From positions 1 to 64,000 of the forward strand of contig JAFISE010000089.1 in assembly GCA_022560025.1 (NCBI GenBank): a stretch of 64,000 nt of DNA. Direction: 5' to 3'. Under the pieces are notes generated by a model. That model did no database searches, was not told the DNA's origin, and saw only the letters and a list, made by a program, of their open reading frames with translations. This DNA is from Stagonosporopsis chrysanthemi (Eukaryota; Ascomycota; Dothideomycetes; Pleosporales; Didymellaceae). Shown here in pieces: positions 25,099 to 36,424 of the stretch; position 1 is the stretch's first letter, and each line of letters starts with the position of its first letter. A program made the translations under genes and the position numbers.

Positions 25099-26244
25099 GT
25101 GCCAGGCGATGCCGGAGACAACCACCATGTCCCGACATCGAACGTCGAACATTCAAATGTGCTCCATCCCCACACCGGCCTGCCACCAGAGTACCAGCAC
25201 GCTTTTCTGCAGCCACACCAGTCTCATGGTCTTCAACATGCCGGCACTGCCCCTCACCACGCATACACCAATATCGAGACACATCCGTCGCTGCACCAAG
25301 CTCACCTCTTACGCCACGACCAGATGTCACAACAGCCACCAACCTCCTATCATATGGGCTATTCCCCAAGCTACCAAACTGCCGGACGCAAGCGCAGCCA
25401 TGCGGAGCATCACATGCAACCGGAACTTCCTTCATTAGAACAGCATTTGAATCCGTACGTGCAAGCAACGGGAAGCGTCTCACTTGCACATGCCTCACAA
25501 CAGGGTTACTCCCTCCATCAGTATCACCCTTCGCAGGCGTCTCAACAGCAACATACTTTACCTCCAACACATCACCATCATCTGCCCAACACGCATCGCA
25601 GCAAGAGACACCAGATGGACCCTCAGGGTTCGCCGTCCTCCCCCATCTCGCACCATGGGCCTCCCAGCGTTGTCGGCGCACAGGGCATGCCACCACCCGC
25701 GCCGCGGCCTCGCGGCCCGAAACTAAAGTTCACGCCCGAAGACGACCAATTGTTGGTCGACTTGAAGGAGAAGAAAAACCTGACCTGGAAGCAGATTGCA
25801 GACTTCTTCCCGGGCCGCAGCTCTGGAACCCTGCAGGTGCGATATTGCACAAAGCTTAAGGCCAAGACAACAGTCTGGACAGACGAGATGGTAAGTGAAA
25901 CCCATATATTTCGAACATCCGGACCCCATATCACTGATTACATCCGTTTTGCCCTGAAACACGCAACGTCGTATTTCAGCCAAGCGAATATGCTAACCAC
26001 AATGGGACTACAGGTTGCGAAACTGCGCACCTCGATGCAAGAGTACGAAAACGACCGATGGCGCATCATCTCGTCGAAAGTAGGCGCTGGCTTTTCGCCA
26101 GCCGCGTGCAAAGACAAGGCGGAGGAGTTGAAGGCGATTGAGACAGAGCAAGAGGAGGAGAACGAACATCAAGACCAGAGCATGTACGTGCAGAGCGAGA
26201 TGCCCGGAGGCCATGGCGATCCGAGCGCGACCAATTACCAATGA
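25099..26244 (+). CDS. Myb/SANT-domain protein, 5' end uncertain
   Basis: Two exons are clear: 25099-25890 and 26014-26244, joined by a GTAAGT donor and a CTACAG acceptor, for about 340 residues. The N-terminal half is His/Gln/Pro-rich and low in complexity. The DNA-binding part has two repeats: KLKFTPEDDQLLVDLKEKKN with LTWKQIADFFPGRSSGTLQV, then VWTDEMVAKLRTSMQEYEN with DRWRIISSKVGAGFSPAACK. Acidic Glu-rich sequence follows. The frame is open at 25099 but begins with GTG. A TACAG acceptor just before it, and an in-frame stop about 60 bases upstream, suggest that the real start codon lies in an upstream exon; an internal ATG at 25324 is the fallback. It shares its two-repeat layout with the Myb gene 3 kb to the left. 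Confidence 0.82.
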   Translation: MPGDAGDNHHVPTSNVEHSNVLHPHTGLPPEYQHAFLQPHQSHGLQHAGTAPHHAYTNIETHPSLHQAHLLRHDQMSQQPPTSYHMGYSPSYQTAGRKRSHAEHHMQPELPSLEQHLNPYVQATGSVSLAHASQQGYSLHQYHPSQASQQQHTLPPTHHHHLPNTHRSKRHQMDPQGSPSSPISHHGPPSVVGAQGMPPPAPRPRGPKLKFTPEDDQLLVDLKEKKNLTWKQIADFFPGRSSGTLQVRYCTKLKAKTTVWTDEMVSETHIFRTSGPHITDYIRFALKHATSYFSQANMLTTMGLQVAKLRTSMQEYENDRWRIISSKVGAGFSPAACKDKAEELKAIETEQEEENEHQDQSMYVQSEMPGGHGDPSATNYQ

Positions 26245-28653
26245 CTGGCCGACCACTTCGAAGGTCTTAGTGCGTGAGACTTGAGGCATCTCATTTTAAG
26301 AGGTGGAAGTTGAAGTTGCGCCGGCCGCAACGACTTAATTTGTGAAAAGAGCATTTGCCACACTTCATCAACAGCATCTTTAATCGCCCCTTTGTTCGAT
26401 TCACGACGTACACGATAACTACACCACAGTATACCCTTCGAATACACGTCGATAGCGCATACTGCATTCTTGGATCGAAGCTCCTCGGAGCCATTGCGAT
26501 ACATTTGGCACATCTTTCGGTTACACCATGGCTTGCGGCGTTGATTTGAGTTTGACGCTTTGCGCTGCATAAGAATCAGATTTGGAGCGGCATTGATGGC
26601 GATTTGGATGCAGGATACACATCGGCATTGAAGGGTCGGCATAGCTCCATGCGCCCCGTCACAAGACTAGTCGCAGCGAGCACCGAACCATCGCGCCTAT
26701 GACGGTGGGGCATCAGCATACCGGCGAGGAGGATACACAAATTGGCGGGAAGATACCCAGACTTCTACAGCAGAGATTTCTTTTCGCGTTTCATTTTTGT
26801 CACACACATACCCATACCCTTTCTCCGCTGCTTTTTACGTCCCCGCACGTCACCAGCAGCATCACAGACAGACTTTCCTTGTGTACCTATACCCCAGCAG
26901 AACGATCAGACGGTCGCCTGCAACACACTCGCTAGAACCTTCCTTTCTACTTGTAGACTTCAAGTACTGTTATAATACTCCCAATGTAATATTTTTGCCT
27001 GGCAAATCTTCATCTGACAGGCCGAATATGTCGCCGCGATCCTGTCGACCTGGCGCTCGGATCTCAGTGCTCGACCAAGCTTCATGGATCTCGCCGCGTG
27101 CGATCTTGTGACTTGTGATCGCATTATGCATAAGTAGCCAACGTTCAGACACCGTTAGGCCGCTTGGTCAACGGTTGCAGGGACCCAGCGGATGGCTTGA
27201 GACGCGGACCGTCGCGAACCAGAGATCGTAGATCTGAACCCGAAACCTCAAAAAGGAGCCTCGGATCACTAGTCAATGACAGATTAAATGTATGGGCAAT
27301 CCTGAGGATGTCAGATATTGGGCGGTCGGCAGTGACGAGCTGACAGCCCTTGGAGGCTTTGCTCGATGGCGGTGAAGGTCAGGCAACGCCTGAGACACGT
27401 GACCTCTTCAGTTCGGTAGATGCCTGGGGTAACAACTTCTCAAACCGCACTACACTTGGCCATATGCATAGTCTCAGATTGTGCACACATTGGTAGGCAG
27501 GACCCCAATTGGGAAGCGGAGGTCGACCTCGCCACACGAACCTGCACCGTGATCTGCACCGTGATCTACTCTGGCATCTCTGTGTCGCCCCAGAAACCTC
27601 TCTAAAGGATCTCATCCATGTCCATACACCCTTCAACACCACCCCTTTCGGCTCCCACCTCGGCCTGGGCACTATACTCTGCATCGCCTCGCGTAGGCAC
27701 TCCGTTCGGTCTTATCACACCGTCGTCTACACACATCGCTAAAGGACTCCCACGTCATAACAGTGACTCACTCTCGCCATGAAGGACCCTTCATCCGACC
27801 TATCGGCGCAAGCGCCCAACCTTCCCTCGTGTTGTTTGGCGTCAGTGCGGTATATACACATCCCGGGTATAGCATGCGACATCGCGGCAAACCTTGCTGC
27901 TAACGAGCCGCACACTTTAAGCGGCGCCGTTAGCGGGCCCGACGTTGACGAAGCCGTCGCCGCCGATACTATCGTTTCGATATATTGATCGGCCCTGCCA
28001 TGAGGTCGTCCCGATTGCGTGATAAGGAATCCGTTGGAACGGTCCTACTGTCTGCTACGTCGCTGGCAGCAGTCGTGTAAAGAGGATCTGTGGGCTTCAC
28101 GCTATCGAAACGTTTCTTTTGATGCGAGGCCGTCATGGTGGCTGCTTGCGTTAGCAGCTGCGCCGCGAAGATCCGGTAGTCGAACGGCCGTGTGGTGGAT
28201 CTGCATGTAGGATATATGTGCCCCTGCATATTCTGTTATACCTAGCTCGCTTGCACAGCCTATACTACGCCGTATAACAACGTGCTGTAGATATACAGTG
28301 ATCGTTCCGTTCTGGGCGCAGTTGCGGAAGTCGTTTTTACGTGGTCGTTTCAGGCGTAGATGTCAGAGGTGCATACGTCGAAGTGATTGCAGGAGGTACA
28401 CTGCCCCAGGTGGCGTTGTTGAGACCATTGCTTTTGTATGAGGTGGCTGTGTGACTTGTCGTGGCACCATCACACGTATGTTGTGAGCAAGGTAGTTCCC
28501 TGCAAGAAAGAAGACAGGTCGCACAGTTTTTGTAGAGACAATACTATTGGTTAGGTACAGCGTAAACAACTCAGATTCTCGACCATCACTGCGCGTATGA
28601 AGGGCTTGAAAAAGTTGGGAGCATCTCAACGATCAAGTTTCCACAGACCCCAC
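26245..28653. other. Intergenic, convergent gene ends
   Basis: No gene is supported in about 2.4 kb between a plus-strand Myb gene and a minus-strand phospholipase gene. Frames near 26235-26642, 27379-27742 and 27969-28229 lack domains and splice partners. A 'catacccataccc' type microrepeat lies near 26805. Confidence 0.45.
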
Positions 28654-30163
28654 CTACAGCTTACTTTCAAGCCCACCACTCAAAGCTACGGCGCACTCGC
28701 CAATGTCTTTATCCTGCAGCCTGATGTAATCCTCGGTCATCTTGAGGAGCTCGGGAAGCGAATCGACATCATCAAGGTCCCCAAGCTTTTTGTAATCCTG
28801 CATGTGAAGAATCTCCTTCTCGAAAAGACCGAACATATCGAAAGATGGATGTGTCTTCTCTTTCCACTCAGGTATCTCCTCACCAATGTTAAGTCGCCAG
28901 TACTTTTTGCCCTGCGGCTTTGGTGCGAAGGCGTTGATCAGACAACGGAACAAGATATGTATAATTTGGGTGTTCGTGGCGATCGCGGGGACCGCGGCGG
29001 CAACAAACACAGGATTAAGCAGGTTTGACTTCTGGTTCATCGGAGCGTTGGCAGGTATGCCAGTGCCGATGCTCAAGAAGCAGTCAGTGGTTCGTGCTGG
29101 GCCGAAAACGGAGAGCACTTCCGTCCATAGCCTGATGATGTCAGTGTGTCATCGCTCGCAGGGTTTTAAACTTCTCATACCAGCCGAGAGGATTGTTCGC
29201 CTGAAGACCGCCATCAACAAATGTGTAGTCTCCTACTCGCATGGGCGGAAAGTAGGTCGGTGCTGCGGATGTGGCGCGTGCTGCCTCCCACACCTTGATG
29301 CCAGGCACATCGGAAGGGTTCTGTGAATTGACGTAAGAGCGCAAAAACACTGGTGCTCTGTTGTTTGCCGCATCACTTCTGACTGCCATGACGAACCTAT
29401 ATCGTGTTAGCGACCTCCTCTTCATCCGCTCAAGATACACAACACCTACACCTTGCAGTCTTTCGTGCCTGCCTCTTTTGGTATTTGATCCAGCAGTAGA
29501 GCGTCCTTGTCTCCTAGCCTGTCACCTACGATCTCTTTGACGACGTCTTCGAGATCTTGTGCACCGTATTTTGCCCCTTGGAAGACCAGCGACGCCGCCT
29601 GTCCAAGTTCTCCGTGCTCATTCTTGAATATCCTATTCATAAACTTTGCATAATAGGATATACATTCATCAATGGACATGTGTAGGCGACCCAGCATGAT
29701 CGCAATCAGGCTGTACCGCTGTTAGTCGGAACGAAAGCCGTTAGAATACCACGAATACACCCACCCGCCAGTGCTGGTACCACCTATCATATCGAACACT
29801 TCATGAGGTTTTTTATCGGGATGCACTTTGGTCAGAACTGCCTTCAACATGCGTAAGGAAGCCATTCCACGCACACCTCCTCCATCTGCGAAGAGTGTTA
29901 AACTAATCATCGTGCGAGGATGTGTGCGACTCACCAAGCGAGAGCACGCGAAGTGGTTCATTGTCTGCGGTTGCAAAGGCATCGGCCTGAGCAATGGCCT
30001 TTCTTGGTATCTGCGGAGTGAATGCTGCTCGCGTCTGTACGTTCGTCTCATGTAGAACTTCTTGAATCACCTGGATTTCGGACACCAGCTTAGAATACTG
30101 AACCGACTTCTGCGCGACTAAGGCTACATCAGCATATGATCGGCCGAGGTGCTGGAGGAACAT
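28654..30163 (-). CDS. Patatin-like phospholipase
   Basis: This is a patatin-type acyl hydrolase, predicted to release fatty acids from phospho- or galactolipids. Five exons fit in phase: 30163-29935, 29885-29765, 29710-29450, 29396-29181 and 29131-28654, giving about 434 residues. Splicing builds RVLSLDGGGVRGMASL (oxyanion loop), then the nucleophile serine in GGTSTGG at the end of the second exon, joined to LIAIMLGRLHMS. The catalytic aspartate lies in FVDGGLQANNPLG, and CKVFVMAV precedes it as in the family. The C-terminal part (TDCFLSIGTGIP and beyond) is normal. No membrane segment was recognised. Exon 1 starts at a frame-internal Met; sequence immediately upstream (30164-30850) encodes a domain commonly found in front of fungal patatins, so the true gene probably starts there unless it is broken. 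Confidence 0.85.
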
Positions 30164-30850
30164 ATTATACTTTCGGAATCACCAATCTCGATGACGATAT
30201 AACCACAGCGTGCTACGATTCTGTTCCACTCGAATTTCGCGCATAATCGAACGGCTATGACGTTCCCAGGCTGATACGTTATTGAGTGTCGAGCATATGG
30301 TTCCATGATTGCTCACCTCCAACAAATGCACCATATCCTCGCGTTCAGTGAACAGGCGACCGGCCTCCTAGACACAGCATCAACATTGCACAAACTTTCC
30401 ATTAACATCGGTATTCATACCCAGCCAAAGCTGCTTGTCTGGAACCGGTTGCGATGGCTTTTCCATACTAGTTCGATTCCATTTTTGATCCTAGGTGCTG
30501 AAGTCTTCTCATCCTGCAGGATCGCAAGCTCGAACCACGTCCAGTTGCCGATGTACGGATTCTTCAGCAGACCTTGATCGTGGGACTCTGCGAAGAGCTG
30601 GATTGATTTAATGTGCCTGATGGTGTCCAGAGTCAGGGGCTGTTTGTCGTTAGATGGGTCGAGGCGAATGTACTTGTAATGGTCCGCTCACGGGCGTCTG
30701 AAACCACACATTCGCGTCTGTGTGCTCGTCTGGTGGAGTCGAGTCATATTGATGCTCAGTAGAAATGGTATACCAACCGTGGGTAATGGGCGAAGCTTGT
30801 GAAGGGAGGGCCTTGAGAGCTTTGACTTTGTCGATGGTGGCAGAAGGCAT
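30164..30850 (-). pseudogene. N-terminal domain of the patatin gene, with frame breaks
   Basis: On the same strand and directly upstream of the patatin core, a protein-like path begins MPSATIDKVKALKALPSQ at 30850 and runs to VWFQTPVSG. It then continues only in another frame as YIRLDPSNDKQPLTL, IRHIKSIQLFAESHDQG and NWTWFELAILQDE. Good introns next give EAGRLFTEREDMVHLLE and PGNVIAVRLCAKF, before reaching GYIVIEIG, which again does not join the patatin exon in frame with a normal intron. I know similar sequence (a Trp-rich module ending in a GDVIxVRxCARF-like motif) in front of fungal patatin-like proteins. Two frame breaks suggest pseudogenisation of the long form, sequence error, or introns I failed to place. 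The short form from 30163 may still be expressed. Confidence 0.55.
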
Positions 30851-31756
30851 ATTGACTAGGTGACCAGGTTCGGTGCTTTGCCTGACGAAGTTCTGGAAGA
30901 TCGACAGAGCTTTATAAAACGTACAAGAGGCGGTGAAAAGAAGCCAAACCCCACATCGTTGATAGCACATCCAGCTGAACTAAGAAGCTAAGATAGTAGC
31001 TGTCCGCAAGCGGTTGCAGACAACGGAGCTGACACTGTCGGAGCACCTCATTCGACATGGCTTCAAGCAGGACATGCCGTAACCTGGACTAATTACAGCT
31101 GAAGCTGGTGGGGCTACAATTAGTGACCTTGAGGAGAGTACACAGCCCTGAGAGGGTTCGCAATCTGAGGACAAACACTGTTTGCGCTGTCAACGCGGCA
31201 AAACTCAGCTGCTCGGCCAGCAACTCTTAAGTCGAAGCCATCGTAATTACATGTTTATCCTCTCACTGCACGAGAGACATCAAGATGTCACAAGCAAAAT
31301 GTGGCGCACACAAGCAAAGTGGGAACTGAGTTCGTGGCTGACTGCAGCAGGAGCTGAAGGAGCTCGAAGAGCGCACTGACCAATGACGCATCCTGAGCCC
31401 CGCACGGGTGTCTCAGCTCGACGACACCCATTCCTTCACCATTGCAGCGAGCTGGCAGTGATAACAGGGTGCTTGACCGTGTGCACAGAAGTTCATTCGA
31501 ACTTGTGTTCATGGCTCGAAGGCACGACCCGAGGTTGTCGACACAACGCGCTGGTTCGCTTGGCACGCCCTTCAAAGCCTGAAGATGTCAATTTCTCAAG
31601 GCGTTCACTCCAGTAGTTGCTCGAGGAACTGTCATACTCAAGTCCCGCATTCCACGTATAGATTCAAGACAGAACACCATCCTCCGTTCTCCATCATTTG
31701 ATTGACGTGTACAACCCTCATCTCTCACTAATTGTCCATTCGCATGTCTCCAATTC
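30851..31756. other. Intergenic between divergent genes
   Basis: No gene found. The patatin gene and the dehydratase-like gene diverge from here, so both promoters should lie in this stretch of about 900 bases. Short frames at 31182-31616 have no motif. Confidence 0.5.
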
Positions 31757-32695
31757 ATGAAAATGAGCTATCTCACGTCCGCCGCATCCTCCGTCCAGGC
31801 CCGGACCCGCATCCGCTCCCACATCTACGAAACTCCTGTCATCCCCTCCCGCAGCAGCGCGACCCTCTTCTTCAAAGCCGAAAACTTCCAGCTCACCGGC
31901 TCCTTCAAGCTGCGCGGCGCCATGTCCAAAATGACCGCCTCCCCTCCATCCTCACGGCTCATCACCGCATCTTCAGGCAACCATGGCATCGGCGCCGCCT
32001 ACGCAGCCAGCAAGCTGGGACACGATCTGACTGTCGTGCTTCCGGAGACGGTGGTCCCGGCTAAATTGGCGAAGATCAAGAATTATAGGGTCGATGTGGT
32101 GCTGCATGGTGCCGAGACGGGGCTGGCGGAACAGCATGCACAGAAATTGGCACTGCAAGAGGGCTATGTATATGTTTCGCCTTACAATGACAAGGATATT
32201 GTGGCAGGGCAGGGCACAATTGGACTTGAGATCTTGGAGCAGTGTCCTGGCGTTGAGAACGTGTTTGTTGCTATGGGTGGCGGGGGCTTGATTAGTGGGA
32301 TTGGATCGGTGTTCAAGGCTTTCGCACCAAAGGTCAAAGTGTACGGTGCGTCGGCGAACAATTCAAGGGCATTGGCTGCATCGATGGAGGCTGGGAAGGT
32401 GGTAGAGACAGAGCATCTGCCTACCCTGGCTGAGGCTGTCGCGGGTGGCATTGATCAAGATACCATCACGTTGCCACTGGCTATGGAGGTTGTAGACGAG
32501 GTTGTGAACTGCGATGAAGAGGATATCAGGGACTCGTTAAGGCAGCTGAATCTAGTGGAGAACTTGTTGTTGGAAGGCAGTTCTGCGCTGGCACTAGCTG
32601 GGTACAGGAAAGTGGAAGAGAACGTGAGGGACCAAGTCAATGTTGTGGTGCTCTGCGGTGGGAACATCGATCAGCCCGCGGTGGTCTCTGGTTGA
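31757..32695 (+). CDS. Threonine/serine dehydratase-like PLP enzyme
   Basis: This is a fold-type II pyridoxal-phosphate enzyme of 312 residues without introns. The cofactor lysine is in GSFKLRGAMSKM at about residue 51, followed by SSGNHGIGAAYAASKLG (substrate loop) and the glycine-rich phosphate cup MGGGGLISGIG near residue 175. The C-terminal LCGGNID block is where the pyridine nitrogen is contacted. The length stops at the catalytic domain: there is no C-terminal ACT-like regulatory domain, so it resembles catabolic threonine/serine ammonia-lyases or serine racemases rather than the feedback-regulated biosynthetic Ilv1. It would make 2-oxobutanoate or pyruvate plus ammonia, or interconvert L- and D-serine. 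No mitochondrial presequence is obvious. The start is the first of two close ATGs. Confidence 0.9.
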   Translation: MKMSYLTSAASSVQARTRIRSHIYETPVIPSRSSATLFFKAENFQLTGSFKLRGAMSKMTASPPSSRLITASSGNHGIGAAYAASKLGHDLTVVLPETVVPAKLAKIKNYRVDVVLHGAETGLAEQHAQKLALQEGYVYVSPYNDKDIVAGQGTIGLEILEQCPGVENVFVAMGGGGLISGIGSVFKAFAPKVKVYGASANNSRALAASMEAGKVVETEHLPTLAEAVAGGIDQDTITLPLAMEVVDEVVNCDEEDIRDSLRQLNLVENLLLEGSSALALAGYRKVEENVRDQVNVVVLCGGNIDQPAVVSG

Positions 32696-33018
32696 TGAAA
32701 AGACAATCTAAAAATAAGATTTCAAGGGTAGGAGCACTCGTATGCGCAAGGCTCTATGCATTGGAGGCACCTAGCGAAGCTGGTCTCGCAAACATCGTGG
32801 TGGAATTGTGTGGTCGCGCTTCACCTTCACATCAAGATTCCGCACGTGCCACGCTAGTGCTGGCAGGTGCGTCAAAGCCACTGAACTCATACTGTCCTTT
32901 TCGCTGACTCCTCTACCCTCTACTGTGACCGTATTCATTCTTTACAAACAGCCACGCCGCAAAACCCATAGTCGCTGCTTGCGCCCTTGAGCAAAGTCAC
33001 CAACACGGCTTCTGCAAC
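32696..33018. other. Short intergenic spacer
   Basis: About 320 bases separate two plus-strand genes. Nothing beyond expected 3' and promoter sequence is seen. Confidence 0.5.
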
Positions 33019-34119
33019 ATGGACGCGCCAGCAGCATCTCCGCCTTCGTCAAGCTCGTCAGCACCGACAACGACAAGCGCCACCGCATCGCACAAGAGCA
33101 GTACAACGTCTTCAGGCGTACCATGCCCATCGTTGCTTAGCTTGCCACCCGAAATCCGAAACACGATCTACGAATGGCTTTATCCATCTGGAAAATCGGC
33201 GGTGCAACTCCTAGCGCGGCACAGAGGCGGCTACATCGCGATGACAGATCGTTTGGGTCTTCTAACGACGTGTCGGCAAATCCACACTGAGGTCTCGTCC
33301 TTCCTGCAATGCCAGCAGCGCTTCGAAGTCGTGCAGCCGAAGACAATTTTCGATGTGACAGACGTAATGAGTTGGACATGGGAACAAAATCTCATGAGAC
33401 ACATCGCATCTGACGACATGATCATCGCGCATTTCGATCTAGACTGTCATTCTCAGAGTCTCGATATAGCTCCGGTATACCACGCGAGCTCTCGATTCCG
33501 CCGCATTGCCTTACATCACGGACAAGGCACCATCGTTGTCAGCGTTTCAATCTCCGACGGCTTTGACTCGCTAAAAAGGTGGGTGGAGACTGAAGTCCTG
33601 AATATCTTCTCAACACTTGAATTTTGTGGATGGAGAGTGCATCTTGAACTTCGATTCCCACCCCAGGACGAGATTAATCCCGGAGATGGTCTTTTCCAGG
33701 CGGTGCAGTTTATCCGGGCTACGGAAGGTCTGAACGCAGATACCACCTTGACTGCCAGAAACACGGCTGTTCCGAGAAGCAATAAGATGACACTTGGATG
33801 TCTCAGATCGAGAACACTCTGCTTCATAGATCACCTCTTAACCGAACATGAATTGCAGCCGGATCTTTCCCCGAGGTTCTGGGTAGATAATGACTTCGCG
33901 GTCGTTAAAGTAGACTTCGTGGCTGAAGCACGAGTAGTCACATCCGTGCTCAACAAGAACGGCAGTGCCTCTGTCTCTGGTGAATGGAAGAAGACTCTTC
34001 TTTGGCGATACACAAGGTACAATAGGTACTTCTTATCAAGCCATGAGTCCGGCTGTGTCTTGTTGCCGCTGAAGAGACTTGCGAGAATTATTGCGACCTT
34101 GGTCAGAAGGGACGACTGA
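33019..34119 (+). CDS. F-box-like fungal protein
   Basis: This uncharacterised 366-residue single-exon protein starts with a Ser/Thr/Ala-rich leader of about 35 residues. An F-box-like helix pair follows, PSLLSLPPEIRNTIYEWLYP at about residues 37-56, then LGLLTTCRQIHTEVSSFLQ, the 'rQi..E' motif characteristic of this fungal family. The remainder (IDVTD-like and VVSVSISDGFDSLKRWVE blocks) is folded-looking but unassigned. Such proteins are numerous in Dothideomycetes and are mostly without known function; a role as ubiquitin-ligase adaptor is only an analogy to true F-box proteins. It does not resemble the leftmost F-box-like protein of the window outside the head motif. Confidence 0.8.
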   Translation: MDAPAASPPSSSSSAPTTTSATASHKSSTTSSGVPCPSLLSLPPEIRNTIYEWLYPSGKSAVQLLARHRGGYIAMTDRLGLLTTCRQIHTEVSSFLQCQQRFEVVQPKTIFDVTDVMSWTWEQNLMRHIASDDMIIAHFDLDCHSQSLDIAPVYHASSRFRRIALHHGQGTIVVSVSISDGFDSLKRWVETEVLNIFSTLEFCGWRVHLELRFPPQDEINPGDGLFQAVQFIRATEGLNADTTLTARNTAVPRSNKMTLGCLRSRTLCFIDHLLTEHELQPDLSPRFWVDNDFAVVKVDFVAEARVVTSVLNKNGSASVSGEWKKTLLWRYTRYNRYFLSSHESGCVLLPLKRLARIIATLVRRDD

Positions 34120-35686
34120 AAGGAACGGGATCCCTGCCTAAGAGTTCTTCTTGCTGGGGAACGTACGGCAGATATGCAATCTGTTCCAGAGACAGGGTGT
34201 TGGCAGAATACTGGCGATCAGGTCTGGGGTAGATTTCAGCAGCGACGTCCAAGAAGGAAAGTACGTTACTCGCAAAGATGCATCTGAATGCATGGCAAGC
34301 AGCCAGAGAGGAGTGTGTCCAGACGAATCAAGGGATGAACCAGTGTTGAGGCTCCCTCTATCTTCTCCAGACTCCCATTCACAAATTCAGTGCTCAGCAG
34401 CAAAAGCGCAAAACGAACTTACGCGTTGTCGTCTCCACGTGGCTGTATCTTCAGACCGTATCCTCAGCCTTTGTTAGCTAGCCATCTGAACCTTTGAGCA
34501 CCAAAGGGAGGCCGGGGCTGTTCTGGAGATGGTCGCAAGCGTACGTATTTCAACGACCTCGCTACCGGTTCCTGGTCATGCCTAGACCGCTCTCCACTGC
34601 ATACTAGATTACCATCTCAGCCGTCAGGCGCGCGTGGTCGGTGTTCGTAGGCCGTGACCAGGAGTTTCGACAGGAGGGTGCGAGTAAGGGTCGCGTAGGA
34701 GTTCAGCTGTCAATAACGTTCCTGCGGGGAAACGTGCCGAGAGTGATCGGACTTTGGGCTGCCAAGGACGGACAGTGGAATCGGGTGTTGATGTTGTGCA
34801 TGTGCATGTGCACATGGTCAGAACCATGGATGGCGCTTCAGCTGCCTAGGAATTCGCCGAAGCGTTGGCATGGACAGTGTCGCAAAGAGTGCGTCCGCTT
34901 CGTCAGTGTGCTTTAAGTGAGAGGTGACGAGAAACCGTAGAAGAGAGGCACATTGTTGGTCGACTTGCGAAAGAGTGGTGCCAATGAATGAGATGTGCAC
35001 CGATCACGTGCAGCGGCTATCGCGCACTCCAGAATTGTGAATCTCGCTGGACGATGTCCCATAGCCTGTAGACCCTGAAGCTTCCCGGCCTGGACCCTTG
35101 ATTCGCCTCACTTGCGCCTGCAGCTGCAACCATCACGGGTCGTATCTTCACATGCAGTGCATCCCACGCCGATCGCTGTTACAGAGACTCAACAGGCGAC
35201 GTCATACGCCACCGGTTGGGCGAGGCGTTATCATGCGCGCCATACACATGCCCGCAAACCACACCGCAGCAAGCCTCCACGCCTGTAAGACTCAGGTCCG
35301 GCGGTGCCCAGCGAGCGTCACACCTGCCGCCCTGGTGTCCCGCCGGCGCCCTTGAGTGCGGGACCATTCGCCGGACCTCAGGTGCAGCTCCCCACACGGT
35401 TGCACCAATCCGGAGCTTGACCTCGAAAGTGCGGTGTGGTCTTAAAGGTGAAAGGTGACGGCGGACAATGGAATAAACAATGAACCCCCGCCTCTCACAT
35501 TGTTGAATTCAGCGACCTCGACCATGGCGCTCACCTCGACGATATCGAACAACCTTAGATCAGCATTTGCTCACCCTGACTCACCCTCATAAGACAAACC
35601 CGACTGCGCCAGCAAGGCTGATCAACTGCCCTGTTCCAAACGCTGTTCAAATTCCATTTTGCAGCCGCAAGCAGCAATCGCCCACA
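34120..35686. other. Intergenic before the Ser-rich protein gene
   Basis: No supported gene. A minus-strand reading around 34330-34170 contains SSGHTPLWLLAM, faintly ankyrin-like, but no second repeat. The last 120 bases before 35687 are an open frame without ATG and are probably the leader of the next gene. Confidence 0.4.
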
Positions 35687-36424
35687 ATGTCGCAACAGGA
35701 CTACTTCTCATACCGGCCAGCAACGCAAGCAGACGAGCGCACAAGTACAAAATCCTTCAGACCACCACTATCAGCGCGCAACAGCTCGAGAATGAAGATC
35801 GAAGCATGGGAAGTGATGCCCGAAACGCCACCAAGCTGCCGCACAGTGAGCTTCTCGCGCTGGTCGCGATTCACCACCTCCGCAACCAGCACGCCGACTG
35901 GTGAGCTCAAGGCCTCCAAGCTGTGCCTCAACCGCGGCACAAGCCCGTCATACAACCCGCCAGCAAACGAGTGGACCTACCTCGGCACAGAGCTGCAGTG
36001 CGGAAAGCCAGAGCTCCAGCGAAGCAGGCACCGCCGCCAGCACAGCACACAGCAGCACTCGCAGCAAAGCGCTGGCACCTGTCCGAGCCTGTCGTCCACG
36101 GCCAGCACCACGACCACCAGCAGCACCAGCGCAACCGAACCGATGGACTTTCGCCGCCGCAGCGTCCAGCGCGCAAGCACGAGCTCCCAGCTCACAGAGT
36201 CGTTCAAGGCCTCACCAATCAAGGGCAGCCGCGAACAGCCTGCAGGAATGCTGGGCTTGATGGCCAGGCTCGGACTGGATCCTGCGGAGGGCGACGAGCT
36301 TCCGTCGGCCTTTGATTCCGACGACGAGGACGATGATGGAGTGCACTTGGAGGATTTGCGGCCAGCGAAATCGGCGATTGGGTCGAAACCTGGCAGCGGA
36401 CGTTACGGTAACATTGGACGGTGA
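35687..36424 (+). CDS. Ser/Thr-rich protein of unknown function
   Basis: This 245-residue protein is predicted to be mostly disordered. It begins MSQQDYFSYRPATQADERT, has a conserved-looking patch IEAWEVMPETPPSCRTVSFS and SPSYNPPANEWTYLGTELQ, then a Gln/Ser/Thr-rich middle, and ends with GMLGLMARLGLDPAEGDELP followed by an acidic run of Asp/Glu and GRYGNIGR. No signal peptide or membrane helix is seen. The ATG at 35687 was chosen because the upstream open frame has no earlier ATG. The acidic and Ser-rich parts could bind proteins or be phosphorylated, but no function can be assigned. Confidence 0.6.
   Translation: MSQQDYFSYRPATQADERTSTKSFRPPLSARNSSRMKIEAWEVMPETPPSCRTVSFSRWSRFTTSATSTPTGELKASKLCLNRGTSPSYNPPANEWTYLGTELQCGKPELQRSRHRRQHSTQQHSQQSAGTCPSLSSTASTTTTSSTSATEPMDFRRRSVQRASTSSQLTESFKASPIKGSREQPAGMLGLMARLGLDPAEGDELPSAFDSDDEDDDGVHLEDLRPAKSAIGSKPGSGRYGNIGR

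Noticed and set aside
34160..34340. Minus-strand ankyrin-like phrase SSGHTPLWLLAM
   Set aside because: Only one weak match, no second repeat, and frames around it are closed or inconsistent.
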